Source: Norana najaformis (lineage: Eukaryota > Annelida > Clitellata > Crassiclitellata > Hormogastridae). Taken from it: 64,000 nt of DNA. Shown one piece after another: positions 13,601 through 23,856 of the stretch. The stretch's first letter is position 1; the number at the start of each line of letters is the position of its first letter. Under the pieces are notes generated by a model. It was not told the origin of the DNA, did no database searches, and was given only the letters and a program-made list of their open reading frames with translations. The DNA is taken from positions 6,805,450 through 6,869,449 of the forward strand of contig OZ029919.1 in NCBI GenBank assembly GCA_964023275.1, given 5' to 3'. The translations under genes were made by a program, and so were the position numbers.

Positions 13601-15407
13601 CAGTGGCGGATTTAGCTTGCGGCAGTCATCCCAACAAAAGCCATTCGCATTCTGTGTAGAATTTTTAATTAACCGAGTGTTGGGTTTCCCAAATATTTAA
13701 GATGGGCCTAAGGAACTTCCAGCTGCTAATGTGTCTGAAAAATCCCCTTGACGAGGTTTATCTTAAGGTGTTGATGCCACAAACAGAGAACGATATCAGA
13801 CAAGCCAATAACTCACAGACTGGCGACTACAACGAGGCGGACAATCACGAAGAGCCAGACTTGAGCTGAACGTCATCCAAGCCCCTTTCGATAACTGCAG
13901 AAAGATTAACGACGAACGATTTGAGGACTTAATAAACCCTCACCGCCAATTGTCAGAGAGGCAGTGGCGGGTTTAGCTATAGGCGTTGGGGGCGGTTCGT
14001 CCCCACCTCCTCTTGGTTACATGCCGGCGCCCCTAAGACCAGACCCCTGCATGGTGGACTGTCAGAATGTGGCGCCCATCTGGAAATACCGTTGCCCCCA
14101 CGCCAGCAATCCTGGATGCGCCACTGGCTCCATCCCCAAAATTCTTGGACTGACGTTTCTCGTAGGCCCCTCCCTGTTTTTGTATCAGGCCCCATACCCC
14201 CTATTACTTGGTCACCTTTTCGACTTTTCAACTTCTTTGGTTCACCTCTGCTATAGGCCTATTAACTTGGGTGTATCTTGTTACACCCTCCAGTTATAGG
14301 CCTGCAACCTCCCTGTTATAGACCTGTAGGCCAAACATTTATCTAGTGGTAACAGACATACGGACAGATGGAATTCAGTTGATCGATCCATCGATGTATA
14401 GAAACATACAGAGAGACTGACAAACAAACAGACAGATAGACAGACACATACAGACACCAACAGACAAACGCACAGACGCATACTTAGTTGAGTTGTACCT
14501 AATATTTGTTAAACATTTTTGTCGCCTCGTGCATCGTTTTGTAAAAGGCGGCCCTAATTTAGCGAGACTTAGCCTAGGTCCCTTTTGGGTCTACCATTTG
14601 TATCCCAACATTCTATACAATGATCAATGTGTTTGTTCTTTTGGAATCAATAAAAGTTTTCATTCATTTTCATTCATCAACAGAAGCTCTACAGAAACGT
14701 ACAGAGATTACATTACCTGTAATTAACTTACAGGTGCGAACCCGAATCGTCGTGACAGAGGCCGGAAGCTGTGCGCCGAGCAGTGGGCAAGGTTCTGTGG
14801 TCGCCACAGCTGCGCCGACGCCCTCTCAAGGTACATCCGCAGCCGCAAGTACTTCTTCGCCAAGACCTTCTTCCTGCCCAAGGGCAACAAGTCCAACAGC
14901 GAACCAGACCTCGTCGCATCACCCGCTGAACCAAACACCGCGGCTGCTGGCACCATCGCCGCCACCACCACCAGCAGCAGCAGCACGGGAAGCTGGATAC
15001 AAAGACATCTGAGCATGAAGAGGAAGAAGACGACAATTACGACCGAGGAACGCAGACCGTCTTCCGCTGCCATCAACCACACGCTGGCGTCATCCTCAAC
15101 GGTGACGATCAGGAATGGATCGGTCCCTCTGCTGGTCACATCACTGGCGGAGTCCGACGACGACGACGAGAGCGACGAAGCCACCGACCGGAAACAACCA
15201 CCGGGACTCTGGTTGAATGCATCGCTGCCTGGGTGTCCCCGGCTGAGCAGCTCCAGGGGCCGAGCGGATGTAAGACTCAGCGGTGGAACAGAAGGCGATA
15301 CGAGGCCGGGCTGCGGAAAGACCATCGCGTCCCTCGGACCACCGTGGGTTACGGAAACAGACTTCGATAGGGAGATCGAAGAGCGGGTTTCGAACATCCT
15401 TTCATAG
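9590..15407 (+). CDS. ANKRD33-like: Ankyrin-repeat protein, ANKRD33/ANKRD33B-like
   Basis: Four exons (9590-9787, 10429-10558, 13363-13503, 14734-15407) join in phase to give 380 residues. Ankyrin repeats span about residues 31-190: a first helix pair DVRFLDACIECDDDLL, then GRTGLSHACANG, GNTPLIFAAQAGHDDVVKYL, GFTALMKAAIQGR and a degenerate last repeat CAEQWARFCGRHSC. The order and wording match what I recall of vertebrate ANKRD33B (GRTGLMVAC, ALMLAAQAGH, LTALMKAAIQGR). The C-terminal half is low complexity (Ser/Thr/Ala-rich, an acidic SDDDDES run) and ends EIEERVSNILS. No enzyme motif, signal peptide or membrane segment is seen, so an intracellular scaffold or regulator is the likely role. 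The vertebrate relatives include photoreceptor-linked proteins, but function here is inferred. The ATG at 9590 is the first Met in frame. Confidence 0.88.
9893..10170 (+). mobile_element. LINE ORF C-terminal fragment
   Basis: In intron 1 of the ANKRD33-like gene. It encodes ISDKVREARLRWCGHVMK, then YGRRSRGRQMKRW. After a stop, another frame continues with GDRNKWKRRILVADP. The RW-GHVM-R and GRR-RGR-KRW pattern is the familiar tail of non-LTR retrotransposon ORF2 proteins. The frame is broken, so it is a fossil piece. Confidence 0.75.
10190..10345. repeat. (GA)n/(GAGACA)n microsatellite
   Basis: A purine-rich run of GAGA and GAGACAGA. It follows directly after the LINE fragment and may have grown from its tail. 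Confidence 0.9.
10429..10558 (+). CDS. ANKRD33-like: ANKRD33-like coding exon 2
   Basis: Acceptor TTGCGTAG at 10421-10428. It encodes TGLSHACANGFLPVL through GNTPLIFAAQAG and ends GCA G|GTATCT in phase 1. The correct frame is not the longest open frame here, but it is the only one with ankyrin residues and it fits both neighbours. Confidence 0.85.
10570..10860. repeat. (CTGT)n tract and CCA/CTC trinucleotide tract
   Basis: Directly after the exon 2 donor there is a (TGTC)n run to about 10622, then a pyrimidine-rich and (CCA)n region to about 10860. Proline/histidine-rich frames across it are compositional. Confidence 0.85.
10957..11087. repeat. 32-bp tandem repeat, four copies
   Basis: The unit begins TATAATGGTAAATGTAAAAG and ends CGACGATTTTGC. 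Four nearly identical copies start at about 10960, 10992, 11024 and 11056, inside intron 2 of the ANKRD33-like gene. Confidence 0.95.
11308..11358 (+). repeat. Stray copy of the ANKRD33-like start region
   Basis: About 51 bp match 9551-9601 with one visible mismatch. They include GACTTGTAGCCTGAAACTTG, the ATG and GAGCGTGAAG. The copy is flanked by imperfect direct repeats (GATATGTGAAG...CAGTCACATGGA before, GATATATGAAG...CTGTCACGTGGA after), which suggests a small templated duplication. Confidence 0.85.
11900..12300. repeat. (TA)n and (TATG)n microsatellites
   Basis: ATACTATATT-type repeats (11905-12035), a short CTGT part, then (TATG)n with GCATG interruptions to about 12297. No gene is supported. 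Confidence 0.9.
12355..12660 (+). mobile_element. CR1-like LINE 3' end
   Basis: Encodes FSVAGPKLWNSLPTSVRS, the hallmark C-terminus of CR1/Jockey-type reverse-transcriptase ORFs, in a broken frame. After it come AAGCGACCATCGA, TAGAAGGC and a (GATTA)n tail. Related tails lie at 41140-41230 and, on the minus strand, 61400-61490. Confidence 0.75.
12967..13185. repeat. Near-perfect 109-bp palindrome with 1-nt loop
   Basis: Arms 12967-13075 and 13077-13185 are reverse complements with two mismatches, centred on one C at 13076. Each arm contains a direct repeat of AACAAGTGCAATAAAAGACA and the block CATCGATGGTCGCTTCGA or its close variant. The segment lies in intron 2 of the ANKRD33-like gene, about 180 bp before exon 3. 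Confidence 0.95.
13186..13345 (-). mobile_element. tRNA-derived SINE, minus strand
   Basis: The minus strand carries a box A-like TGGTCTATTCGGTAGC and a box B-like GGTGTTCGAGCC about 40 nt apart, as in a tRNA-derived promoter. The segment AACAACTTGTCCAGGGTC recurs at about 62535. It ends where exon 3 of the ANKRD33-like gene begins. Confidence 0.6.
13363..13503 (+). CDS. ANKRD33-like: ANKRD33-like coding exon 3
   Basis: Acceptor TTGCTGTTGCAG. It encodes HDDVVKYLLRCFPQLC through ALMKAAIQGRTKCAKLLLFA and ends GCA G|GTATCT in phase 1. Confidence 0.88.
13601..14126. mobile_element. Composite hAT-like nonautonomous element with 8-bp TSD
   Basis: Left end CAGTGGCGGATTTAGC at 13601, right end GGATGCGCCACTG at 14126. 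Both are flanked by the same 8 bp, GCTCCATC (13593-13600 and 14127-14134). An 8-bp duplication and CAGTGGCG ends fit the hAT superfamily. A second left end, CAGTGGCGGGTTTAGC, lies inside at 13962. The inner 165 bp matches the MITE at 36898-37046, so this is nested or internally duplicated. Confidence 0.75.
14365..14478. repeat. (CAGA)n-like degenerate microsatellite
   Basis: Imperfect ACAGA/CAGACA repeats in intron 3 of the ANKRD33-like gene. The Val/Cys/Ser-rich minus-strand frame is compositional. Confidence 0.75.
14734..15407 (+). CDS. ANKRD33-like: ANKRD33-like terminal coding exon
   Basis: Acceptor AACTTACAG. It encodes GANPNRRDRGRKLCAEQWAR, then a low-complexity tail, to TAG at 15405-15407. 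Some other frames stay open for long distances because the exon is GC-rich, but only this one continues the ankyrin repeat in phase. Confidence 0.85.
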
Positions 15408-15427
15408 TTTTTATAGTAGTATTATAG

Positions 15428-15655
15428 GTGGGGCGTGGTGGAGTAGTGGTATGGTCGGTGCCTCGAAACCGGAGGGTCGCGGGCTCGAATCTGCCTCTAG
15501 CCACTGCGTAGCGACCTTGGACAAGTTGCTCACCCATAAGTGTCTGTGAGGAATGCAACGGGAAACCACCTCACTCATCTCATCCCTCGGTGGCATAAAG
15601 CCAATGGACCTGCCTTCGGGCAGAAAACTCATCATCATCATCATCATCATCATTA
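15428..15655 (+). mobile_element. tRNA-derived SINE with (ATC)n tail
   Basis: Box A-like TGGAGTAGTGGTATGG and box B-like GCGGGCTCGAATC open the element. A body with CCTTGGACAAGTTGCTCAC follows, and it ends in (TCA)n at 15628-15653. It starts 20 bp after the stop codon of the ANKRD33-like gene, so it probably lies in its 3' UTR. Confidence 0.8.
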
Positions 15656-17392
15656 TAGCAAATGATGAGTCAGTGTTTCATTGCGGCTCAAAACCCTTCT
15701 CCAACATACGATCCAACCCACTGGAAACCTTCCAACCTTTCATATTTTCTGCTTTAGGACGCCTAAGAAAATATTTCCGTCTCTCATCACAGCATTATAA
15801 TTGTTCATTCATTTCATAACATTTCATATTATATCACATTCAATCGCTCCAGACGGCATATAGTTACTTCACATTAGGCCGTGCAGTACACTGGATATAT
15901 ATATATATATGTGTGTAATATAAAATATATATATATAATTTATTGCATTACAAAGGTTTCTCTGTGTTTGCTGCGTAGTAATGTATTGGGGCCCACATTA
16001 CTAAGCTGCTGGGTAAATGGAGGAAATGTTACTCATGACTGGCAAACGTCTGTTTGCCAACTCTAGACTGACGAGGTGTTCAAATGCTTACGTTAATGAA
16101 ATGACGGATAACAAAACTGCTGATCTGTCATTACCACGTGACCGAAGTTTAAGCTGTGTTGCCTTGGTTAAGGATTAGGCGAAATGCTTGACCCTAACAG
16201 ATAGCCTAAACTTATGTTAAAGGCTTTCGTAGTAGGCCTACTGCCTTAACATATCTATCTTGCAAAGGTTAACACAGCCAAAGTCTCGGTTTTTGTCAGC
16301 TGTCGGTTGTAGGAATATGGACCTAAATAGGCTTCGAATCGGCCTTTTCGCCCAACTAATTGCTCAGTTGGTAGTTTAGGTGTAGCTCTTTTAGGCCTGT
16401 AGGTCTATATTAAGAAAAAGGGGAGATCGCGGTGTGAAAGTGTGGAAAATGTTGCGAGTGTTTTCCGCGTGTTTCACGGTCGGCATTCAGAGCTGAATTT
16501 CCGCATTTTTTCCTTCCTTTCTCTATTACCTATACCAAGAGTCTGGGAATTTACGTCCAGACCTATCATATACAGAGTCGTTATCGAAACGATCATAGGC
16601 CGTAGGCCTACTGCAGGCTATAGCCTATCGCACACACACACACACAAACGCACACACATTAATATATATATGTATATATATGCGCAGCAACCGTTAAAGG
16701 CAATACATAGGCTGTAGCTTATATATATGAGCCTGTCCGTAGGGTACGTCAGGCTAGTTCGTTTGTATAGGCCTACCGTGCCTGTAGGCAGGATAGGCCT
16801 GTAGGGCTATCGAGGCATGTGTCATGTGTTAGTGAAGTCGTGTTTATCGCTACGAACTTGGGGCTCTCTATTGTGATTGCTGTCGTCATAGCTTATTCAT
16901 GGGAAAAGGCGGTCTTTGGGAAATGTAATGGGACTAACGAGGCCGACCGATTAAGTCGTGCGCGCATGAAAACACGCCGATAGGGGGCGTTGCATTCTGT
17001 ACACTTAAAGGGCTTCGCGGTTGGGCTGTGACCTTAACGCTCCGTATGGTCGACCTCAAACAACGGCCTATATATGAGCATTGTGAAGCGTTGGCTGCTG
17101 TTAAAGTTTAATTGGCGGTGAGACGTTACCGACGCGAACAACGTTAACAAGATTGTTTTTCGACAGAGTTCGACGGCTCTGAAGGCTAATCCAGAAACGT
17201 TTTAACAATATTAAAAACAGATTTGTTTACAGGTTCAAGTTCGATGTTTTTCAAGCCATGTTTCGTTGAATAGTGCTACTAAATCTAACCGATCTCCGCT
17301 GAAACAGGTTCAGAGTCGTTTGCAAAAGTTGGATACGTTTACAAATTCATGTGTTGAAAGAGTTGCTGCTGTACTCGACTGTTCGAATCGAC
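15656..17392. other. Intergenic stretch before the membrane-protein gene
   Basis: No coding exon is seen. It holds an AT microsatellite near 15895-15935, a (CA)n run near 16630-16650 and many AGGCCTA words. CpG becomes denser around 16900-17100, just before the start codon at 17393, which would suit a promoter, but no specific element can be named. Confidence 0.4.
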
Positions 17393-17598
17393 ATGGAAGC
17401 CAGTGAAGCTATGATAGCCTCGTTGACCGTTAACGTCTGCATCCTCATCGTTCTGATCGTCTCCTGGATACTTCGGAGACGAGTAGGAAGAGGAGAGGGA
17501 GGAGCGGGCGGAGGAGGAGAGGTCGAAGGACTTAAGGTTGAATGCGAAGAAAGTGACACACATGAACGGACGCCAGCGAAGCATGACATTTTGCAGAG
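17393..17598 (+). CDS. Membrane-protein gene, exon 1
   Basis: Encodes MEASEAMIASLTVNVC to KHDILQ. The donor AGAG|GTCAAC is weaker than consensus but is the one that fits the phase of exon 2. The later GTATAT at 17635 does not fit. Confidence 0.62.
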
Positions 17599-18527
17599 GT
17601 CAACTGGAGTCGAGTCTATGGACGCCTTTGTGTCAGTATATCTACTCTAATCTACTCTAATCGAATCTAATCTAATCTAATCTAGACGAATCTAATCTAA
17701 TCCAGTGGCCAAATTGTTCGTCCAGAGTTGGTGATCTCCAAATTGTTTATAACCTAAGCCTATCTTGGCAAATCTTAAACCGATACTCGCTATTCGGATA
17801 AAACACAACATGCATGAAAAACAAAGCATACCATCCAGATATATACATACTTACGTAGGCCTATATACGTAGGCCTGCATACATGCTTGCATACATACCA
17901 TACATACCACACATACATACATACCATACATACATACCATACATAGATACATACCATACATACATACATACCATACATACATGCATACATACATACCATA
18001 CATAAATACATACCATACATACATACATACCATACATAGATACATACCATACATACATAGATACATACCATACATACATACATACCATACATACATACCA
18101 TACATACATACATACATACATACCATACATACATACCATACATACATACATACATACAAGACACTATCCGTTAGTATATCAAACAAGCGGGGAATTGAAG
18201 ACAAGCAACTGAATGATGTGCCCCATCACTTTTCGCTTACCCTTTTAAACCTTTTGGACCTGCCGCTGTTCTTTTTTCACCATTCCGACTCACTGGTATT
18301 CCATTTTACAAACATTTCGTGATTCTACCATCATTCCAGTGCCACTTCGCTTCCAGTGCCAAGTCATGCATATCTAACATCAGTTCTTTACGGTAGTTGA
18401 TTCGAGAGGGGGCGGCCATGGGTAGGACGTGCGGGTGGCAAGTTCTCTCCCCGCCGCCCGATCTTTCCGCTGCCAGTATTTTATAGCTAAGTTTGCTAGG
18501 AGGAGGCGCATGTATATATATATAAGC

Positions 18528-18563
<36 letters not shown>

Positions 18564-20676
18564 CTAGACGAATCTAATCTAATATATATATATATATTAT
18601 ATATATATATATAATATCTATAATATCTATAATTGTAAACACGGTACATGCGACTTATATAATACATATTTTATATAAGTCGCACTAACACACACTTATG
18701 CACACTCATCACCTACACAAGTATATATATATATTTATATATATATATATAATATGTATATATATATATATATCAAACAGGAAGCTCAAATATTTGTCTG
18801 CCCTGGTGGGCATTTGCACTCCAAATTCTTGGATAAAGCTCGCTATTCAGCTAGGTTCCACCCGTCCCTTCTGTAGTCCTATTAATTTACTTCAATGTGC
18901 GCTTCCTGTTGTGTAAAAAATTCAGCTTAGTTTCTGGATAGATCGATCCCATGGTGTCATAACTTCCTTCTAGTACGAGTGATATTTGAACTGGCTGCAC
19001 AAGAGTGGGCTGGGCCTGTAGACGTAGAGGAAGCATAGAATGGGCTTTTCCCTGCTTTATTTGCGAATGTATACAGTGCGGGCTATTTAGGCCTACTTGT
19101 ACTCCGGCCCCCGAAGCATCCCGCCGTCCCATAATATCTTGATTAAACATTGCCCGCACTACACTGGAGAACTTCCGCTTAGACGAAATGCATGATTATC
19201 GGGTACTTTGTTTCGGGTAAATGCACCATGAAAAACACGCAGTTATGTAAGCCTTCCCGGGAAACTTGTGTGGGTGAGGAGTAGGCATAAGTGTGTGTTA
19301 GTGCGAGTTATATAAACTATGTATTATTATAAGTGGCATATACCGTGTTTACAATTATAGATATTACTATATATATTACTGTATATATAAATACATACAT
19401 ACATAGGTTACGCTATCCACCATAGGCTGCCTGTCTTGTGGACTGATTTTCTCAATATTGACCTGATTACGGCTTGGCTTAGGTGCGCCATCGGTTGATG
19501 CCTTGTGCATTAGGCAGCGTCGCGTTAATAGTTAGTAATACAATTACAATTTTAGCCACACACATATATGTAATATCTATAATTATCAACACACTGTATT
19601 ATTAGGTCTGCAAAATGAAGTCAGTGGTTTGCTCGCCTTTCCATGAATTTGATTATCTTGTCTTGTTTGAGTCAACTTCTACTGTAGCTAATTTGATTGT
19701 GTGATAATAAGGCGACTTTCTTCATTTAGTTTCGTCTAATTTCCTTTGATTTCCTTTTCTTTACAGGATATCCGACATCGTGATGAGTGCTTTCTGTTTT
19801 GGAGCCGGTATCTACATAATAACGTCATCTTCCTTCTGGCAATGTCCTTTCGTCTGTCAAGTCACTCCCTCCGGGGTGCTATCCGACCCTTCGTCAAATC
19901 AAGCTGCCAGCCGAACCCCGTTCGGACAAGTTCCAAGTGCCTTGCTGTCTGCCGCTTTTGGAAGATTCATCTTCTCCTTTTTTCACTTACTCTACGCCGC
20001 ATGCAAGTCCCATTGGTGGAATCTATGGTCGGTTGTTCGTAGCGGGTATCTCTGCATAAACGTCATCATCGTTGGAGTAATTCTAGCAACCGGAGAGGAC
20101 CTACTTGGCGGTAGTCTGGTTCTGTTGATGGAAGTCGATACGGCAATCGAGGGAGTATGTCAGGTGATAGACAGACGTATAGCAGATAAAAGAGAACGGA
20201 CGGCTCGCATACTGCTGTCGGTTCTTGGTTGTGCAATGTCCATTGGTACGAGAGTCGTGATGACCTGGGTGATCTGTCTCTCGCTGGGACACGCTTACAA
20301 TCCTATCGCAATGAACGTTCTGTCGCTTGGTATTGCCAGCTTCGGATTCATCTTCTACCAGGCATACACTTTGCTGGCGATGAAACAACACTTCGAAAGG
20401 ATTCAAAAAGTAGTCAGAGACGGTGATAGGTCTACTGTGGACGAGACTGAACTGTATGCGGGTAAATCTCGATGCTTGGGCCCAAGCGGCCCAGGCAGCA
20501 AAGATGTGGCATTTTACCTGATGACTGAAGGCCTTATTGAGATATCATCTTATGCTAAGACAGTAGCCGGTATGATCACTGGTAAGAAATTAGTTCCAGT
20601 AAAACATCTGTGTGATAACTTTATGCCTGTGAAGCGAGAATCCAAGTCTGTCAAGCCAAAGATTGCTTCAACTTAG
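17393..20676 (+). CDS. Multipass membrane protein, weakly TLC-like
   Basis: Two exons (17393-17598 and 19767-20676) join in phase (AG|GTCAAC donor, CTTTACAG acceptor, restoring an Arg codon) to give 371 residues. Hydrophobic segments lie near residues 11-28, 70-89, 127-147, 157-177, 182-198, 215-243 and 250-274. A Gly-rich linker (RGEGGAGGGG) follows the first. The block LVLLMEVDTAIEGVCQVIDR and later FGFIFYQAYTLLAM resemble in layout the TLC domain of TRAM/LAG1/CLN8 proteins (E-S/T-T-x then R, basic loop, last helix with FY). The match is loose and I do not recognise the family with certainty. Start: ATG at 17393, the first Met in frame. The tail is basic (KRESKSVKPK). Confidence 0.68.
17640..18165. 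repeat. (TAATC)n and (TACA)n microsatellites
   Basis: An (ATCTA)n run at about 17640-17703, probably a LINE tail, then a long CATA/CCATACATA array at about 17870-18160 inside the intron of the membrane-protein gene. Confidence 0.9.
18621..19365. mobile_element. Inverted-repeat (foldback-like) unit, about 745 bp
   Basis: Arms 18621-18701 and 19285-19365 are reverse complements with about five differences and one 1-nt indel over some 81 bp. They share CTATAATTGTAAACACGGTA and CGCACTAACACACACTTATG. The left arm contains its own hairpin (GCGACTTATATAA with TTATATAAGTCGC). AT repeats border it. The centre (18780-19160) is non-repetitive and has an unassigned 90-residue minus-strand frame. It could be a nonautonomous DNA transposon or a local inverted duplication. 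No target-site duplication was found. Confidence 0.6.
19395..19550 (-). mobile_element. Interspersed repeat, family C, minus strand
   Basis: Shares about 140 bp with 41362-41485 (+), 42095-42240 (-) and 49575-49715 (+). Key blocks on its sense strand are GTGTCTAATGCACAAGGCAT, CAACCGATGGCGCAC and CAGAAGGTCAGTCCACAAGA. Confidence 0.7.
19767..20676 (+). CDS. Membrane-protein gene, exon 2
   Basis: Acceptor TTCTTTACAG. A long intact frame codes ISDIVMSAFCFGAG through KRESKSVKPKIAST and stops at TAG 20674-20676. The frame length and hydrophobic pattern support real coding. Confidence 0.75.
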
Positions 20677-23600
20677 AAGACAACAATTGTATCAAACCAC
20701 ACCATGCCATTCTGTGACATTAGGGAAGTTTGCTACAGCAATATGGTATAAGTGCTTCTTTCGTCATAGATTATACCAAGTGTAGGGAGAATTTTGTCAT
20801 CTTGACGTCATGTATAAATCTGACGTCGTGATACAGCACACCAAATTGGTAAGCGGTAAGTCATAAAAGGCAGCCTTAACAAGGATCTCTTGGAAGGGAG
20901 CAATTTGAAGGTTCTGAAGGAAACGCACAATTCGTAGTAACATTTCTTTGACATAAGAAAATTTTATTACAACAATTACAGAGTTTGCTTATCCAAAGTT
21001 CAGTGCACTGGAAAAAATATGCTTGCCAAGTAGAATCGATTGAAAATCATGAATTTGAAACCCTTACACATAACGGAGGTCTGGAACAGTAACCTCTCAA
21101 TGAAAGCTCACTTCATGCAGACAGTAAAAATACAGCAATGCTGAAACATTTACTTCTAGGAATCAACATCAGGTTAATAATTGTATCTGGGTAAGAAAGA
21201 CTAGCATTGGAGATGCACAGTGACGCTAATGTGTCCACATTGTCACGATGAAAATGAACCACAACATGGAAATGCTGGAAAAAGCGGGTACTATAAACAG
21301 AAGTATAGCATGAAAAAACACGTTAAGTGTCTACTGACAACCAGAGTAACTGCTGATGATTAGACTGTGACAAAGCAGACAAAAACTGGATATTAATTGC
21401 GAAGCTTGGACAGCCATGAAAACAAACTCACAGTAACTCTATCAACAGTCTGTTCTAAATAACAAAACATGATGACACACATCAATACCAACATATCGTG
21501 ATAATCATTTGAATGGGGTCGATCAATGCAGAAGAAGTATTATAAAGCAGCTAGTCTGGACTTGTCTCAGAAAATGAATTAGAATGTAAAGCTTGTGTAT
21601 TTCTGAAGACATACAAGTTAAAATCAAGTTAGAACCTAAAATTAAATCCTGGCAAAATCTGACAGTTCGGTTCTGAAAAACACGACACAGACTTGTGCTA
21701 TTTTCCTAAATTTCTGGCACAAGCAACAATTACATTAAGTGATTTGCAGAAGTAATTCTGCCGACCCCTACATCTGCTGTTTAACCAAAATTTAAAGATG
21801 CCAGCACTTGTTCAGAAAAGACTTTTATTTATGTACTTAATGTTATTGAGTGGAACACCCTTTATGTGCCACATGACTGTTCTCGGCTTAGATCTCTGCT
21901 AACATGTGTCACTCAGTATTTGAATGCCAGAATTTAATTAGATGATGTTAATTGCCTTATAATAAGATTAATCAGCTGTATCTCATCAAATTAATGTTTA
22001 CAATTATACATATCTGCATTCTTAAACATACTATCTCACAAAAGTAAGTATGTGGCTAAACAGCTCAAAGACACATACTGTCTGACTGCAAAGCACACTC
22101 ACTCTGGTTTACAAGCAAAACACTAACTCCTACACCAACTATCAGGCATCGAGCCACAGGATGTGGTTAACACTGGAAATAATCTGTCCATGAGCAATTT
22201 GGTGACATTAGTGTCTGCTATCAGAGCACATCACTTTTTAGTGTGGATCCATTTCAGCTTTGAGAAGTTTAAGTGTGATAATAAATACAAGACAAATATC
22301 AAAGTTGTTAATTCTGTTTGATTTTTTTATCTCAGTGAAAACATCATAAAAACATCAATGCTGTACAGTTTTCATCATTAATAGGGAACACCATTGCATA
22401 TTAGACAAAATTAATAACCTTTAATACACTACAAACTGCAAGGAAGAACTAGTTGGAGCTGGTCTCAGGTTAGTCACACTTGATCCAGATTCTGTAAGCG
22501 CAAGGCTTTGAATCCTATCGCAGGACAAGGTACAATGCTTCTTAAGTGAACTCATATCACCTATTTACACAGTAATATCCAGTAAAAGTAGACATAAAGT
22601 GGCCAGAAAGTTTGAGGGATACATCCTACCAAATATCTAGTAATAGTATCTGACAATAAGAGACTCACACCTGTGGCCTGTTGCAAGACACCGATAGCGT
22701 GAAAAGCCCCACTGACCTGCCACAATATTTTGGCTTGCTCATCAGTATATACCATTGATATAATCACTGCAAAACAGTATATTATTGAAACTGTTCTGGC
22801 CGTCTGGTGTCTGCTGTTACCAGGTTGTGTTTTAAGGTGTGCTATACATTTGAAATAGATGTTTTCTATTACACCATTCAACTGAAAGGCCCATTGGGCC
22901 ACTTGCAAAAGGCAGCAAGCAATTCACTTTAAACTGCAAGTAGCCTGGTTTTACTGCTGATCATCTGAATGCCATACCAACTATCCAGGTCATTCAATTA
23001 TTACTACCAATTTTAGCACAACTGATGTTGGAGAACATGTCACGACCCTATTTTGAACCCTTTGGAGCTACTAGAATGCATTGTATTAGCAGTCTACCCA
23101 TGAACAACTGCACAAGTCACTGTTTCACTGTCATCGGTCAAGAATGTCCAACGCAGTGCCTTAATATGAAAGAAACAACAGAAGTGCATATGGACGATAC
23201 GCTTGAAGTCAGAGTGAGCGAGATATCAATGATGACACCAAGAATTTTAATAAAATTAATATTTTTCCTACATTTTCTAATAACAGGATTTAGGTCACTG
23301 CAAATTCAAAAGACAGAGCATATGCTAGTTACTAGTGGCTTGTAAAATAGTTTAGAACAATAAATCAATACCTACATGTACAAGAAATGTATGCAATTGG
23401 ATTCATGTTTATGGTGGACTGAAAGTAAATTAAAAGCTATGGATACTGCAGGCAGATCAATTGGCCTTTTATTTTAGTTCCTAGATTTTATAAACGCTTG
23501 GTAAAATAAACACTCAACAAAAATATACTGAAACCTTCTGGATGATTCAATAAAAGTTAGTAATAAGCCAATTTCACCACATCAATCAAACTAGCAACAA

Positions 23601-23806
23601 TCTGTGGTGAAACTGTTGTTAAACGAGACTATAATAAAATGCCAACACACACATGTAGGAAATACCAAAGCAAAGTATGCAGATAACTAAACAACTTAAT
23701 TTAAATTCTCTATGATGACTTTCTAAACTTATGTAGCACCAGAACCGAATGCTCATGGAAACAACTGAACCTACTAAACACCTGTAGATTAGTTAGTCTA
23801 TATTGC

Positions 23807-23856
<50 letters not shown>

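Noticed and set aside
17351-17392. Upstream extension of the membrane-protein frame
   Set aside because: It would need a GTG start. The ATG at 17393 is the first normal start in frame.
18887-19159. 90-residue minus-strand frame inside the foldback-like unit
   Set aside because: No recognised motif, and it lies in an intron. It could be part of an element but is not supported as a gene.
22561-22908. 115-residue minus-strand frame
   Set aside because: AT-rich intergenic DNA, no domain, no splice or homology evidence.
23025-23345. 106-residue plus-strand frame
   Set aside because: Looks like chance in AT-rich DNA. No recognisable features.
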